DNA of 17,877 nucleotides from assembly GCA_902464375.1 (NCBI GenBank), contig CABQIM010000033.1, positions 1-17,877 on the forward strand, in the 5' to 3' direction. The notes beneath the pieces were generated by a model. It searched no databases and was not told the DNA's origin. It worked only from the letters and a program-made list of their open reading frames with translations. Position 1 is the first letter of the stretch. Every line of letters begins with the position of its first letter. The translations under genes were made by a program, and so were the position numbers. Shown here one piece after another: positions 8,190 through 14,064 of the stretch. Source of the DNA: an uncultured bacterium (lineage in GTDB: Bacteria > Cyanobacteriota > Vampirovibrionia > Gastranaerophilales > Gastranaerophilaceae).

Positions 8190-8294
8190 AATATATCTCC
8201 TTGTGCTTAGTTATATTTATACACCTTTAGTTTAATATTATTTTCCGTAAAGTCAATCATTCAAATATATGGGATTTTATTTTTCTTGATTTTA

Positions 8295-8324
8295 TTGAAG
8301 ATTAATATACATTCATGTTATAAT
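8295..8324 (+). promoter_or_regulatory. Sigma-70-type promoter of the histidine-phosphatase-like gene
   Basis: TTGAAG (8295-8300) and TATAAT (8319-8324) are separated by 18 bases. The transcript would begin near 8331, around the GAAGGA Shine-Dalgarno (8331-8336) ahead of ATG 8345, so its leader would be very short. Confidence 0.55.
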
Positions 8325-8344
8325 GACATAGAAGGATATAACTA

Positions 8345-8944
8345 ATGTTCAAACGTAAATGTAAAATCACTTTTATATCACACGGCGCTACTGTTCATAC
8401 TATGGACGGCATAATTTGTGATACGGATAAATATCCTAAAATTAACGAATTTGGCGAAGAAGAGATGGAAAAGGTATGCGGTTACTTAAAAAACAGAGCT
8501 GTAGCTTACGATAAAATTTACACAAGCTCTTCTGCTCGTTGCACACAATCCGCTCAAATAATAGCTAAATTGTTTAAAAAAGATATCACTTCAATAGATT
8601 TGCCTGCAAGAAATCACGGTGAGTGGAGCGGACGTGCTTATTCTGATGTTTTTGATGAATATGGACCTGAAGCTATTATTCAAAAGCCTAATGGCGGCGA
8701 AGCTCTTGAAGACTTTAACAAAAGAGTGTCAGATAAGATTGATGAATTGGTGGAAGAGAATAAGGGTAACAGAATTATTGTTGTAACAACTCAGGATGTT
8801 ATCCAGTCTGCAATTGCTAAAACATTGAACTTGAGTCCGGTAAGTCAATTCAAGAATTTGATAAAAACTGGAACTTTGACTCAAATAAGTTATTTTGAAG
8901 ATAATTGGTCAAGTATAATCTATTCTGATTACATGCCAGTATAG
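8345..8944 (+). CDS. Histidine phosphatase superfamily protein, probably catalytically impaired
   Basis: This 199-residue protein has the phosphoglycerate-mutase-like fold: ISHGAT at the N terminus, YTSSSARCTQSAQIIA (59-74, Arg65), RNHGEWSG (89-96, Glu93), NGGEALEDFNKRV and a C-terminal core strand IIVVTTQDVIQSA (144-156). Active members use an RHG motif whose His is phosphorylated, plus a second catalytic His in a VVSHGG-like strand. Here RHG has become S-H-G (Ser12-His13-Gly14) and the second His position is Thr149-Gln150. The nucleophilic His13 remains, but two phosphate-pocket residues are gone. A regulatory or binding role, or altered chemistry, is therefore likely. Related CobC- or GpmB-type activity should not be assumed. 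The start is set by the GAAGGA site. tRNA-Glu begins five bases past the TAG stop. Confidence 0.85.
   Translation: MFKRKCKITFISHGATVHTMDGIICDTDKYPKINEFGEEEMEKVCGYLKNRAVAYDKIYTSSSARCTQSAQIIAKLFKKDITSIDLPARNHGEWSGRAYSDVFDEYGPEAIIQKPNGGEALEDFNKRVSDKIDELVEENKGNRIIVVTTQDVIQSAIAKTLNLSPVSQFKNLIKTGTLTQISYFEDNWSSIIYSDYMPV
8914..8919 (+). promoter_or_regulatory. Candidate -10 box for tRNA-Glu inside the upstream gene
   Basis: A perfect TATAAT lies within the last codons of the phosphatase-like gene, 30 bases before the tRNA. No good -35 is seen at normal spacing (TATTTT at 8891-8896). The tRNA may instead be cut from the phosphatase-gene transcript. Confidence 0.3.
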
Positions 8945-8949
8945 TTTAA

Positions 8950-9024
8950 AGCGGTATCGTCTAGTGGTTAGGACGGGAGATTCTCATTCTCCAAACAGGG
9001 GTTCAATTCCCCTTACCGCCGCCA
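8950..9024 (+). tRNA. tRNA-Glu (anticodon CUC), CCA encoded
   Basis: The cloverleaf reads clearly: T8-C9, D-stem GTCT/GGAC, anticodon stem GGAGA/TCTCC closing loop TTCTCAT with anticodon CTC (reads GAG), and T-stem AGGGG/CCCCT around TTCAATT. The acceptor stem ends in discriminator G73 and genomic CCA. Pairs 2-71 to 7-66 are good, but the D-arm spacing places A at position 1 opposite C72, an A-C mispair where most tRNA-Glu have G-C. Confidence 0.93.
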
Positions 9025-9030
9025 ATAAAA

Positions 9031-9056
9031 GTCCTCATTTGAGGGCTTTTTTGTTT
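9031..9056 (+). terminator. Intrinsic terminator after tRNA-Glu
   Basis: The stem GTCCTC / GAGGGC (9031-9036 with 9041-9046) has one G-T pair and an ATTT loop. It is followed by TTTTTTGTTTT. It starts seven bases after the CCA end. Confidence 0.8.
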
Positions 9057-9199
9057 TATGGGAATTGAACCCGCCATCACTTCGTGATGTGGGGTTCGCC
9101 CCTCTCACAAAACTGTCCACAGGACACTTTTGTTCGGCAGAGTCTTTACCGCCGCCAACTTTTTCTGTAGAGAAAGTTAGCAAAAAGACTTTTTACACT
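9057..9199. repeat. tRNA-Glu tail element: inverted T-arm, hairpins, direct copy of tRNA 3' end
   Basis: The 143 bases after the tRNA-Glu terminator are non-coding and structured. GGGAATTGAACCC (9060-9072) is an exact inverted copy of the T-arm core of tRNA-Glu (8999-9011). A hairpin follows at 9067-9097 (GAACCC..CATCAC, TTC loop, GTGATG..GGGTTC). A second is at 9108-9132 (CAAAA-TGTCC / GGACA-TTTTG, one mismatch). TTACCGCCGCCAA at 9146-9158 then directly repeats the acceptor and CCA end of the tRNA (9013-9025), followed by a hairpin AACTTTTTC / GAGAAAGTT (9157-9178). The same order of parts recurs behind tRNA-Gly. Confidence 0.7.
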
Positions 9200-9691
9200 A
9201 ATAAAAAAGAGCCACAGATGTGACTCTTTTTTATGGAGCGGAAGACGAGACTCACTGTGTCTGTTTGCGTGCAGGAAAAGGTGACTAAATGTCACGTTTT
9301 CCGTGGCGAAAAACAATGATTAAAGTATTTATCAGGAGCAAATAGAGGGAGCGACCAAAACGAAGTTTTGCACTGTCGCAAGTTCAGTCTCGTCTATATC
9401 TTTATTTGAAAAAAGAACAATAAAAAAGAGCCACAGATGTGACTCTTTTTTATGGAGCGGAAGACGAGACTCACTGTGTCTGTTTGCGTGCAGGAAAAGG
9501 TGACTAAATGTCACGTTTTCCGTGGCGAAAAACAATGATTAAAGTATTTATCAGGAGCAAATAGAGGGAGCGACCAAAACGAAGTTTTGCACTGTCGCAA
9601 GTTCAGTCTCGTCTATATCTTTATTTGAAAAAAGAACAATAAAAAAGAGCCACAGATGTGACTCTTTTTTATGGAGCGGAAGACGAGACTC
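9200..9691. repeat. 219-bp perfect tandem repeat carrying tRNA-Gly 3' ends
   Basis: Two full units, 9200-9418 and 9419-9637, look identical by eye. A partial third (9638-9691) runs into the intact tRNA-Gly. Each unit contains, in the tRNA's direction: a direct copy of the last 20 bases of tRNA-Gly including CCA (9234-9253, 9453-9472; the real one is 9672-9691), the terminator hairpin (9203-9232, 9422-9451, 9641-9670), and an inverted near-copy of the variable loop and T-arm (9372-9395, 9591-9614; one mismatch and one gap over 25). Two strong hairpins complete the unit: GCGACCAAAAC around GAA with a CACT bulge (9351-9379, 9570-9598) and GGAAAA-GTGAC / GTCAC-TTTTCC (9274-9302, 9493-9521). No credible gene lies in it. 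Confidence 0.95.
9641..9670 (-). terminator. Terminator of tRNA-Gly
   Basis: On the minus strand the stem AAAAAAGAG / CTCTTTTTT with an inner CAC/GTG stem directly follows the tRNA CCA and ends in a T-run. Because A and T runs flank both sides it can act in both directions. Identical copies occur in both upstream 219-bp units. Confidence 0.8.
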
Positions 9692-9747
9692 GAACTCGCG
9701 ACAGTCTGCTTGGAAGGCAGATACTCTACCAACTGAGCTACTTCCGC
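9672..9747 (-). tRNA. tRNA-Gly (anticodon UCC), CCA encoded
   Basis: On the minus strand the cloverleaf is complete: acceptor GCGGAAG/CTTCCGC, D-stem GCTC/GAGT, anticodon stem TCTGC/GCAGA with loop CTTCCAA (anticodon TCC, reading GGA), T-stem GCGAG/CTCGT around TTCGAGT, discriminator T73 and genomic CCA. U73 is usual for bacterial tRNA-Gly. Its last 20 bases are repeated twice downstream in the 219-bp tandem array. Confidence 0.97.
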
Positions 9748-9820
9748 ATATCCTCACTAAAGGATATTGTAAACTCTACAATGTAGATTCTACATTAAAC
9801 AAAACTAATTTTCAAGTACC

Positions 9821-10465
9821 TTATTGTGGCAATTCACTTGTTGCACCATCCAATGCCGGAGCCGGAGCATCAATCTCTGTAGTGTCTTCCGGTGCGGTGT
9901 GTGCATATAGCCTTACACTTAATGTTGACAATAAAATCTTTTTATCTTTATCGTATGGCTTAACTTCTAAGTCATTAATTTTAATGTAATATGGATATTG
10001 GTATAAATCTTGAATAAGTTTTCCTAGATTTACATAATTAGAAACTAATTCCATTTTTACATCGCATACAAAATATACATCTTTGCCGAATTTTACAAAC
10101 GCATCTGTTGATGGATTGTATGTATAATCTATAGATTTGATTTTTATTGAGTTTGCATGAAGCATTTCAATTACATCATTATATAATGTAAAAAACAAAG
10201 TTTCATTTCCTAAATCAGCTTCTATAGGTGAATAAATTTTCTTTTGAGAAGATGTAATAGAATTTTTTATCTTTTTAATTTTTGCTTGAACAATATTTAA
10301 TTTATGCTGCAAATCTTCAGCTTTTGCCTGTTTCTCAGCAAGTGTAGATTCTAGAGATTTTGTTTCTGCGATCTTTGGTTGTATAATTAGTACGCCAACC
10401 ACAATTATTACTGCGATTGCAATACAAAAACTGATTACGCCATAATATCTTTTATATTTATCCAT
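9821..10465 (-). CDS. pilO: PilO-like type IV pilus inner-membrane alignment protein
   Basis: PilO pairs with PilN in the inner membrane and links the cytoplasmic PilM ring and motor to the outer-membrane secretin through PilP. The 214-residue protein has the PilO layout: a short cytosolic N terminus (MDKYKRYYG), one membrane helix (about 8-29), a coiled coil (about 33-70) and a periplasmic alpha/beta domain (about 80-190). An Ala/Pro/Glu-rich tail (193-214) follows. Sequence identity to known PilO is low; the call rests on architecture and on its place directly after the PilM-PilN fusion (stop to start gap of 11 bases). It is probably the second gene of that operon. No PilP or PilQ gene follows; the next gene downstream is tRNA-Gly. 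Confidence 0.75.
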   Translation of the reverse strand: MDKYKRYYGVISFCIAIAVIIVVGVLIIQPKIAETKSLESTLAEKQAKAEDLQHKLNIVQAKIKKIKNSITSSQKKIYSPIEADLGNETLFFTLYNDVIEMLHANSIKIKSIDYTYNPSTDAFVKFGKDVYFVCDVKMELVSNYVNLGKLIQDLYQYPYYIKINDLEVKPYDKDKKILLSTLSVRLYAHTAPEDTTEIDAPAPALDGATSELPQ

Positions 10466-10476
10466 TTTGAATCCTT

Positions 10477-12135
10477 CTAATTAGTTTCTTTAATTGGCTC
10501 TAAACCCGGCAATGCATTATCAGCATTATTGCTATCTGCTTGATTATCACCGTCTTTTTTGTCTTTCTTGTTCAAACTAGGATCATTTGAAATTGCAAAT
10601 TCATAGAAATCTGCGTTCAATGAAGTTAAAATAGAATCGGTGTTAAGTTCTTCCAAATCACTATTTGCAGCAGATTTAGATGCTAAACCTAACTTTTGTA
10701 ACTTAATATCAGAATCAGGATTATAATCCTTTATGCTTCTAAAGAAAGCGTAAACACTTTCCAAATTATCAGCTTGACCTTCAATTGTAGTTTTATCACC
10801 AAGTTTAAGGTGTGTTAGCCACAATTTTTTAGGAATTTCTGTTCCTACAATCGTGTAGTAAGAATAAATGTTTTTGTTATGTTCTAAGCCGCCACGAATT
10901 TCGTCACCTTCATCAAACAATTCGGTAGAGATACTTTCGTTAGCTTTTAAGTACTGTTCAATTTGATTAACTTTATTATCAAGTTCTTCTACTTCTGCAT
11001 TCAAGTTTGAAACTTTGCTGCTATAGAATAGGAACAGACCTCCAATTATAATTCCCAAAACAATTGCGCAAATACAGAACATAGTAATTAGGAATTGATT
11101 TGATAGAACAATTTTTTGACCGAACAAAATAATCTCCGGCGGCTGTTCTGATAAGTAAACTTCTCCTAATGACTCATTAAATAAGTTGAAATGAGCATCT
11201 GAGTATTTTTCAAAATCTCTGTAAATACAAGCACCAATTACATCAAGTGACAAAATCATTGCCATTTTTTCATCAACTTCAGGGCCGCATTCCAAGAATG
11301 CTTCTTTAGAGAAGCAGTTTGCTTCCTGATAAGTTATTGGAGCAGAGTATGTTAACTTGCTTGCAAGTAATTCTGCACTTATAACATTTGTTTTTGATAC
11401 TACGCATAAATATTTAGATGGAACATTCTTTAATATAGGAGAAACTGCCGCAACTACTGTCGCATAGTTTTCTGCATCTCCAAGAACTTCGCCAATACTA
11501 ATTCTTTCTTCTAAGCAATCAACGTAGTCTTTGCCATTCATAGATATGATACGACAATGAGTGTTGTCAACTGTTAAAAGTACCCAGTTAATATCCTCAC
11601 TTACATCAACACGTTGTTTGTACATCAAAGCGTTTAAAACAGAGTTTACAGATGTGTCAATTGCGTATAGTTTATAGCCCAAATCTTTTATGATAAGCGC
11701 CATCTCAATAAGCATTTGTTTTTGAGCTGCAACGTAAGCTATCTTGTTAAACTGCATTGATGAATTTGGAAGCTTTATTGCACTAATTGCAGGCTCTGTA
11801 TTCTTAAGAATAGGATGGTCTGCAACATCTTCTTCCAACGCATTAGAAATTTGTCCATCTTCTAATGCTGCAGGATAATCATTAACTTTGAAAGTTACAG
11901 TTGGAATGTTTATTACAACTGTACTACCTGGTACAATACCAAGTTCTAAGAACAAATCCTGCAATGCTTCTTTGAATAAATCTAAATCTGCAATTTCTCT
12001 ACGCGCATTGTCATATTCTAGTTTTTTAATGCCGTATTTTAAGACAGTTTGAGTCGCAAAATCTATCTGAGCTACTTCCAAACCGACTTCGGGAGTAACG
12101 GACACACCTACTACTAAGCTCTTCATATTTGACAT
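10477..12135 (-). CDS. PilM-PilN fusion protein of type IV pilus machinery
   Basis: The 552 residues join two normally separate proteins. Residues about 5-310 look like PilM, the actin-like ASKHA protein: an N-terminal VVGVSVTPEVGLEVAQID strand pair, VVINIPTVTFKV, and IDTSVNSVLNAL. Residues about 345-515 look like PilN: a membrane helix (about 347-371), coiled coil (372-400) and a periplasmic domain with KKLWLTHLKLGDKTTIEGQADN. Between them lies HFNLFNES (315-322), resembling the PilN N-terminal motif (consensus INLLP) that binds the PilM groove, so the docking peptide seems kept in cis. The C terminus (517-552) is polar and disordered. Spaced about nine bases from ATG 12135 is an AGG; Met4 is a possible alternative start. 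No break suggests a sequencing error. pilO follows in the same direction. Confidence 0.8.
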   Translation of the reverse strand: MSNMKSLVVGVSVTPEVGLEVAQIDFATQTVLKYGIKKLEYDNARREIADLDLFKEALQDLFLELGIVPGSTVVINIPTVTFKVNDYPAALEDGQISNALEEDVADHPILKNTEPAISAIKLPNSSMQFNKIAYVAAQKQMLIEMALIIKDLGYKLYAIDTSVNSVLNALMYKQRVDVSEDINWVLLTVDNTHCRIISMNGKDYVDCLEERISIGEVLGDAENYATVVAAVSPILKNVPSKYLCVVSKTNVISAELLASKLTYSAPITYQEANCFSKEAFLECGPEVDEKMAMILSLDVIGACIYRDFEKYSDAHFNLFNESLGEVYLSEQPPEIILFGQKIVLSNQFLITMFCICAIVLGIIIGGLFLFYSSKVSNLNAEVEELDNKVNQIEQYLKANESISTELFDEGDEIRGGLEHNKNIYSYYTIVGTEIPKKLWLTHLKLGDKTTIEGQADNLESVYAFFRSIKDYNPDSDIKLQKLGLASKSAANSDLEELNTDSILTSLNADFYEFAISNDPSLNKKDKKDGDNQADSNNADNALPGLEPIKETN

Positions 12136-12162
12136 ATATTATACCTGTTTCTTCCTATTTTT

Positions 12163-12180
12163 TTTTATTGTACAATAAAA
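12163..12180. promoter_or_regulatory. Perfect 18-bp palindrome between divergent pilMN and rlmB
   Basis: TTTTATTGTACAATAAAA is a perfect palindrome in the 122-bp region between two divergent genes. It contains TTGTAC in both orientations. On + this hexamer (12168-12173) is 18 bases before TATACA (12192-12197), a plausible promoter for rlmB. It may be an operator, or a chance palindrome in A+T-rich sequence. Confidence 0.4.
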
Positions 12181-12257
12181 CTTAAAATTTGTATACATTT
12201 TAACAATAGTACATAAGGTGTATTTTATGCATAAGATTATGTAATAAAGGTTTAGTA

Positions 12258-13031
12258 ATGGAAAACGATGCAATTATTTATGGAAAAAATGCAGTAATAG
12301 AAGCTTTGGAGAGCGGAGATAGAACTTTTAACAAGATTTTTATCTCTAATACTTCTCATTCTGATGTAAAAATTGAAAAAATCAAAGAACTTGCACAAAA
12401 GCGTGGAGTTATTTTCCAATTTGTAGCTCCTCAAAAGCTTAATCAAATTGAGCCAGAAGGCAGACACCAAGGTGTTATTGCGCAAATTGCTCCGGTTAAA
12501 TATGTTGATTTGGATGATTTTATTGAATCAAACCTTTCAGAGCGTTCTTCTGTTGTGATTTTGGATGGCGTAGAAGATTCTCACAACGTAGGAGCAATTA
12601 TTCGTTCTTGTGTATGTGCAGGTGTCAAGGGAATTGTTTTGCCATCAAGACGTGGGGTTTTGATTAATTCTACAGTAGAAAAAACCAGTGCCGGTGCTGT
12701 TAATCATATCTCAATAATCAAGGTTAACAGTCTTGTAAATGCGATACAAAGGCTAAAAGAAAACGACTATTGGGTAATTGCTTCTGACCATCACGCAAAA
12801 GATAATTACTATGATGTTGATTATACGGATATGAATTTTGCGTTAATTATGGGAGCAGAGCATGCCGGAGTTTCAAAATCATTATTAAAATTATCGGATT
12901 TTGTCGTAAAAATTCCGATGTTAACAAATTTTAATTCTTTAAATGTTTCTAACGCAGCTGCTATAATATTGTTTGAAAGTACAAGACAATTACTCAATAA
13001 ACAAAAAGCTGCAAATTCTAAGAAGAGGTAA
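12258..13031 (+). CDS. rlmB: 23S rRNA 2'-O-ribose methyltransferase RlmB (SpoU/TrmH family)
   Basis: RlmB-type enzymes methylate the ribose of a guanosine in the 23S rRNA peptidyl-transferase region using SAM bound in a trefoil-knot dimer. The 257-residue protein has the N-terminal substrate-binding domain (IYGKNAVIEALESG, 7-20; EGRHQGV, 67-73) and the three SPOUT motifs: HNVGAIIRS (109-117, Asn110 and Arg116), MGAEHAGVS (198-206), and IPM with SLNVSNAAAI (219-236). It could instead be a TrmH-family tRNA methylase, but the domain order and length favour RlmB. A weak AAAGG precedes ATG 12258. Its stop lies five bases before rpoD, so the two are very probably cotranscribed, and the rpoD ribosome-binding site overlaps its 3' end. 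The final residues are a basic tail. Confidence 0.9.
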   Translation: MENDAIIYGKNAVIEALESGDRTFNKIFISNTSHSDVKIEKIKELAQKRGVIFQFVAPQKLNQIEPEGRHQGVIAQIAPVKYVDLDDFIESNLSERSSVVILDGVEDSHNVGAIIRSCVCAGVKGIVLPSRRGVLINSTVEKTSAGAVNHISIIKVNSLVNAIQRLKENDYWVIASDHHAKDNYYDVDYTDMNFALIMGAEHAGVSKSLLKLSDFVVKIPMLTNFNSLNVSNAAAIILFESTRQLLNKQKAANSKKR

Positions 13032-13036
13032 GTAAA

Positions 13037-14035
13037 ATGGCTAAAAAGAGCGATGCAATTAATTTAACAGTAGTAGATGATATTTCTGATGAAGGAGTTG
13101 ACTTTAATAACATTGAATCAGATGATGATGAAGAATCTATTGCGATAGAAGAACCTAAAACGCAAGAGAGTCTTAATTCTGTAAATTCTGATGACTCTGT
13201 AAGAATCTATCTTCAACAGATAGGTAAAATTCCATTGCTTACACCTGATGAAGAATTGGAAGTTGCAAAGAAAATTTATGAAACGCAAAGCGAAATTGCG
13301 AGAAAAGTCTTAATCAATGCAAACTTAAGACTTGTTGTAAGTATCGCTAAAAAATATATCGGAAGAGGACTTTCATTCCTTGATTTAATTCAAGAAGGCA
13401 ACATGGGCTTGATTAAAGCTACAGAAAAATTTGATTACACAAAGGGTTACAAATTCTCAACATATGCGACATGGTGGATTCAGCAGTCAATCACAAGAGC
13501 GATTGCAGATAAGGCAAGAATCATAAGATTGCCAATTCACTTGATTGAGTCTATTAATAAGATTAAAAAAGCTACAATGGATTTGACAACAGAGCTTGGC
13601 AGAATTCCGGTAAAACAGGAAATTGCTGACAAGATGGGAATTACAGTTGCAAAGTTGACATCTATAATCAAAGCAACTCAGTCAACAATCAGCATTGATA
13701 CGCCAACCGGACAAAAAGATGATTCTAACAAAATCATCGACTATATTGTTGACGAAAATACGGCAGCACCTGATTCTTTGGTATCACAAGAAAGCATGCT
13801 TGACGATATAAAAGGAATGTTAGAACAATTAAGCCAAAAAGAAAGAGATGTTTTAATTTTGAGATTTGGTCTAAATAATGACGGCAACAAAAAAACTTTG
13901 GATGAAATCGGCTCCATATATGGAGTTTCAAGAGAACGTATCAGACAAATTGAAAACAGAGCGATTTCAAAATTGAAAAAACTTTGCAAAAACAAGAACT
14001 TAACTTCAGGATTGAAAAATTATTTTGGAGAATAA
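13037..14035 (+). CDS. rpoD: RNA polymerase sigma-70 factor, principal (group 1/2) type
   Basis: It directs RNA polymerase to -10/-35 promoters. The 332 residues contain an acidic N-terminal segment (1-50) in place of a full region 1.1, then region 1.2 (DSVRIYLQQIGKIPLLTPDEE, 53-73). Region 2 is highly conserved (about 95-165), with DLIQEGNMGLIKATEKFDY and FSTYATWWIQQSITRAI. Region 3 (about 168-240) and region 4 (about 262-318) follow, with the helix-turn-helix TLDEIGSIYGVSRERIRQIE (287-306). The short N terminus fits cyanobacterial-type SigA or a group 2 paralogue; only a genome-wide count of sigma factors would settle which. It starts five bases after rlmB, and the TPR gene follows after 29 bases. 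AGAGG at 13024-13028 supports the start. No lesion is visible. Confidence 0.9.
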   Translation: MAKKSDAINLTVVDDISDEGVDFNNIESDDDEESIAIEEPKTQESLNSVNSDDSVRIYLQQIGKIPLLTPDEELEVAKKIYETQSEIARKVLINANLRLVVSIAKKYIGRGLSFLDLIQEGNMGLIKATEKFDYTKGYKFSTYATWWIQQSITRAIADKARIIRLPIHLIESINKIKKATMDLTTELGRIPVKQEIADKMGITVAKLTSIIKATQSTISIDTPTGQKDDSNKIIDYIVDENTAAPDSLVSQESMLDDIKGMLEQLSQKERDVLILRFGLNNDGNKKTLDEIGSIYGVSRERIRQIENRAISKLKKLCKNKNLTSGLKNYFGE

Positions 14036-14064
14036 CATAAATTAACACAAGGGTAGTAATAAAA

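Noticed and set aside
9013..9158. The tRNA-Glu 3'-end direct repeat as attL/attR of an integrated phage or island
   Set aside because: The enclosed 120 bases hold no integrase or cargo, so a classical integrative element is excluded; only a scar or a tiny non-autonomous element remains possible.
9332..9535. 67-residue minus-strand open frame in the tandem repeat
   Set aside because: It shares its C-terminal half with the previous frame because both lie in the same 219-bp repeat, and it crosses hairpins and tRNA fragments.
9200..9637. CRISPR-like array
   Set aside because: There are only two long identical units with no short repeats and unique spacers, and no cas genes.
9551..9757. 68-residue minus-strand open frame over tRNA-Gly
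   Set aside because: Its residues are a translation of the tRNA itself (the SSVGRVSAFQADCREFESRLP type of false protein) continuing into the repeat; no ribosome-binding site.
10477..12135. Frameshift or missing stop making an artificial PilM-PilN fusion
   Set aside because: The frame runs without interruption through a plausible linker that holds a PilN-like docking motif, so a real fusion is the simpler reading.
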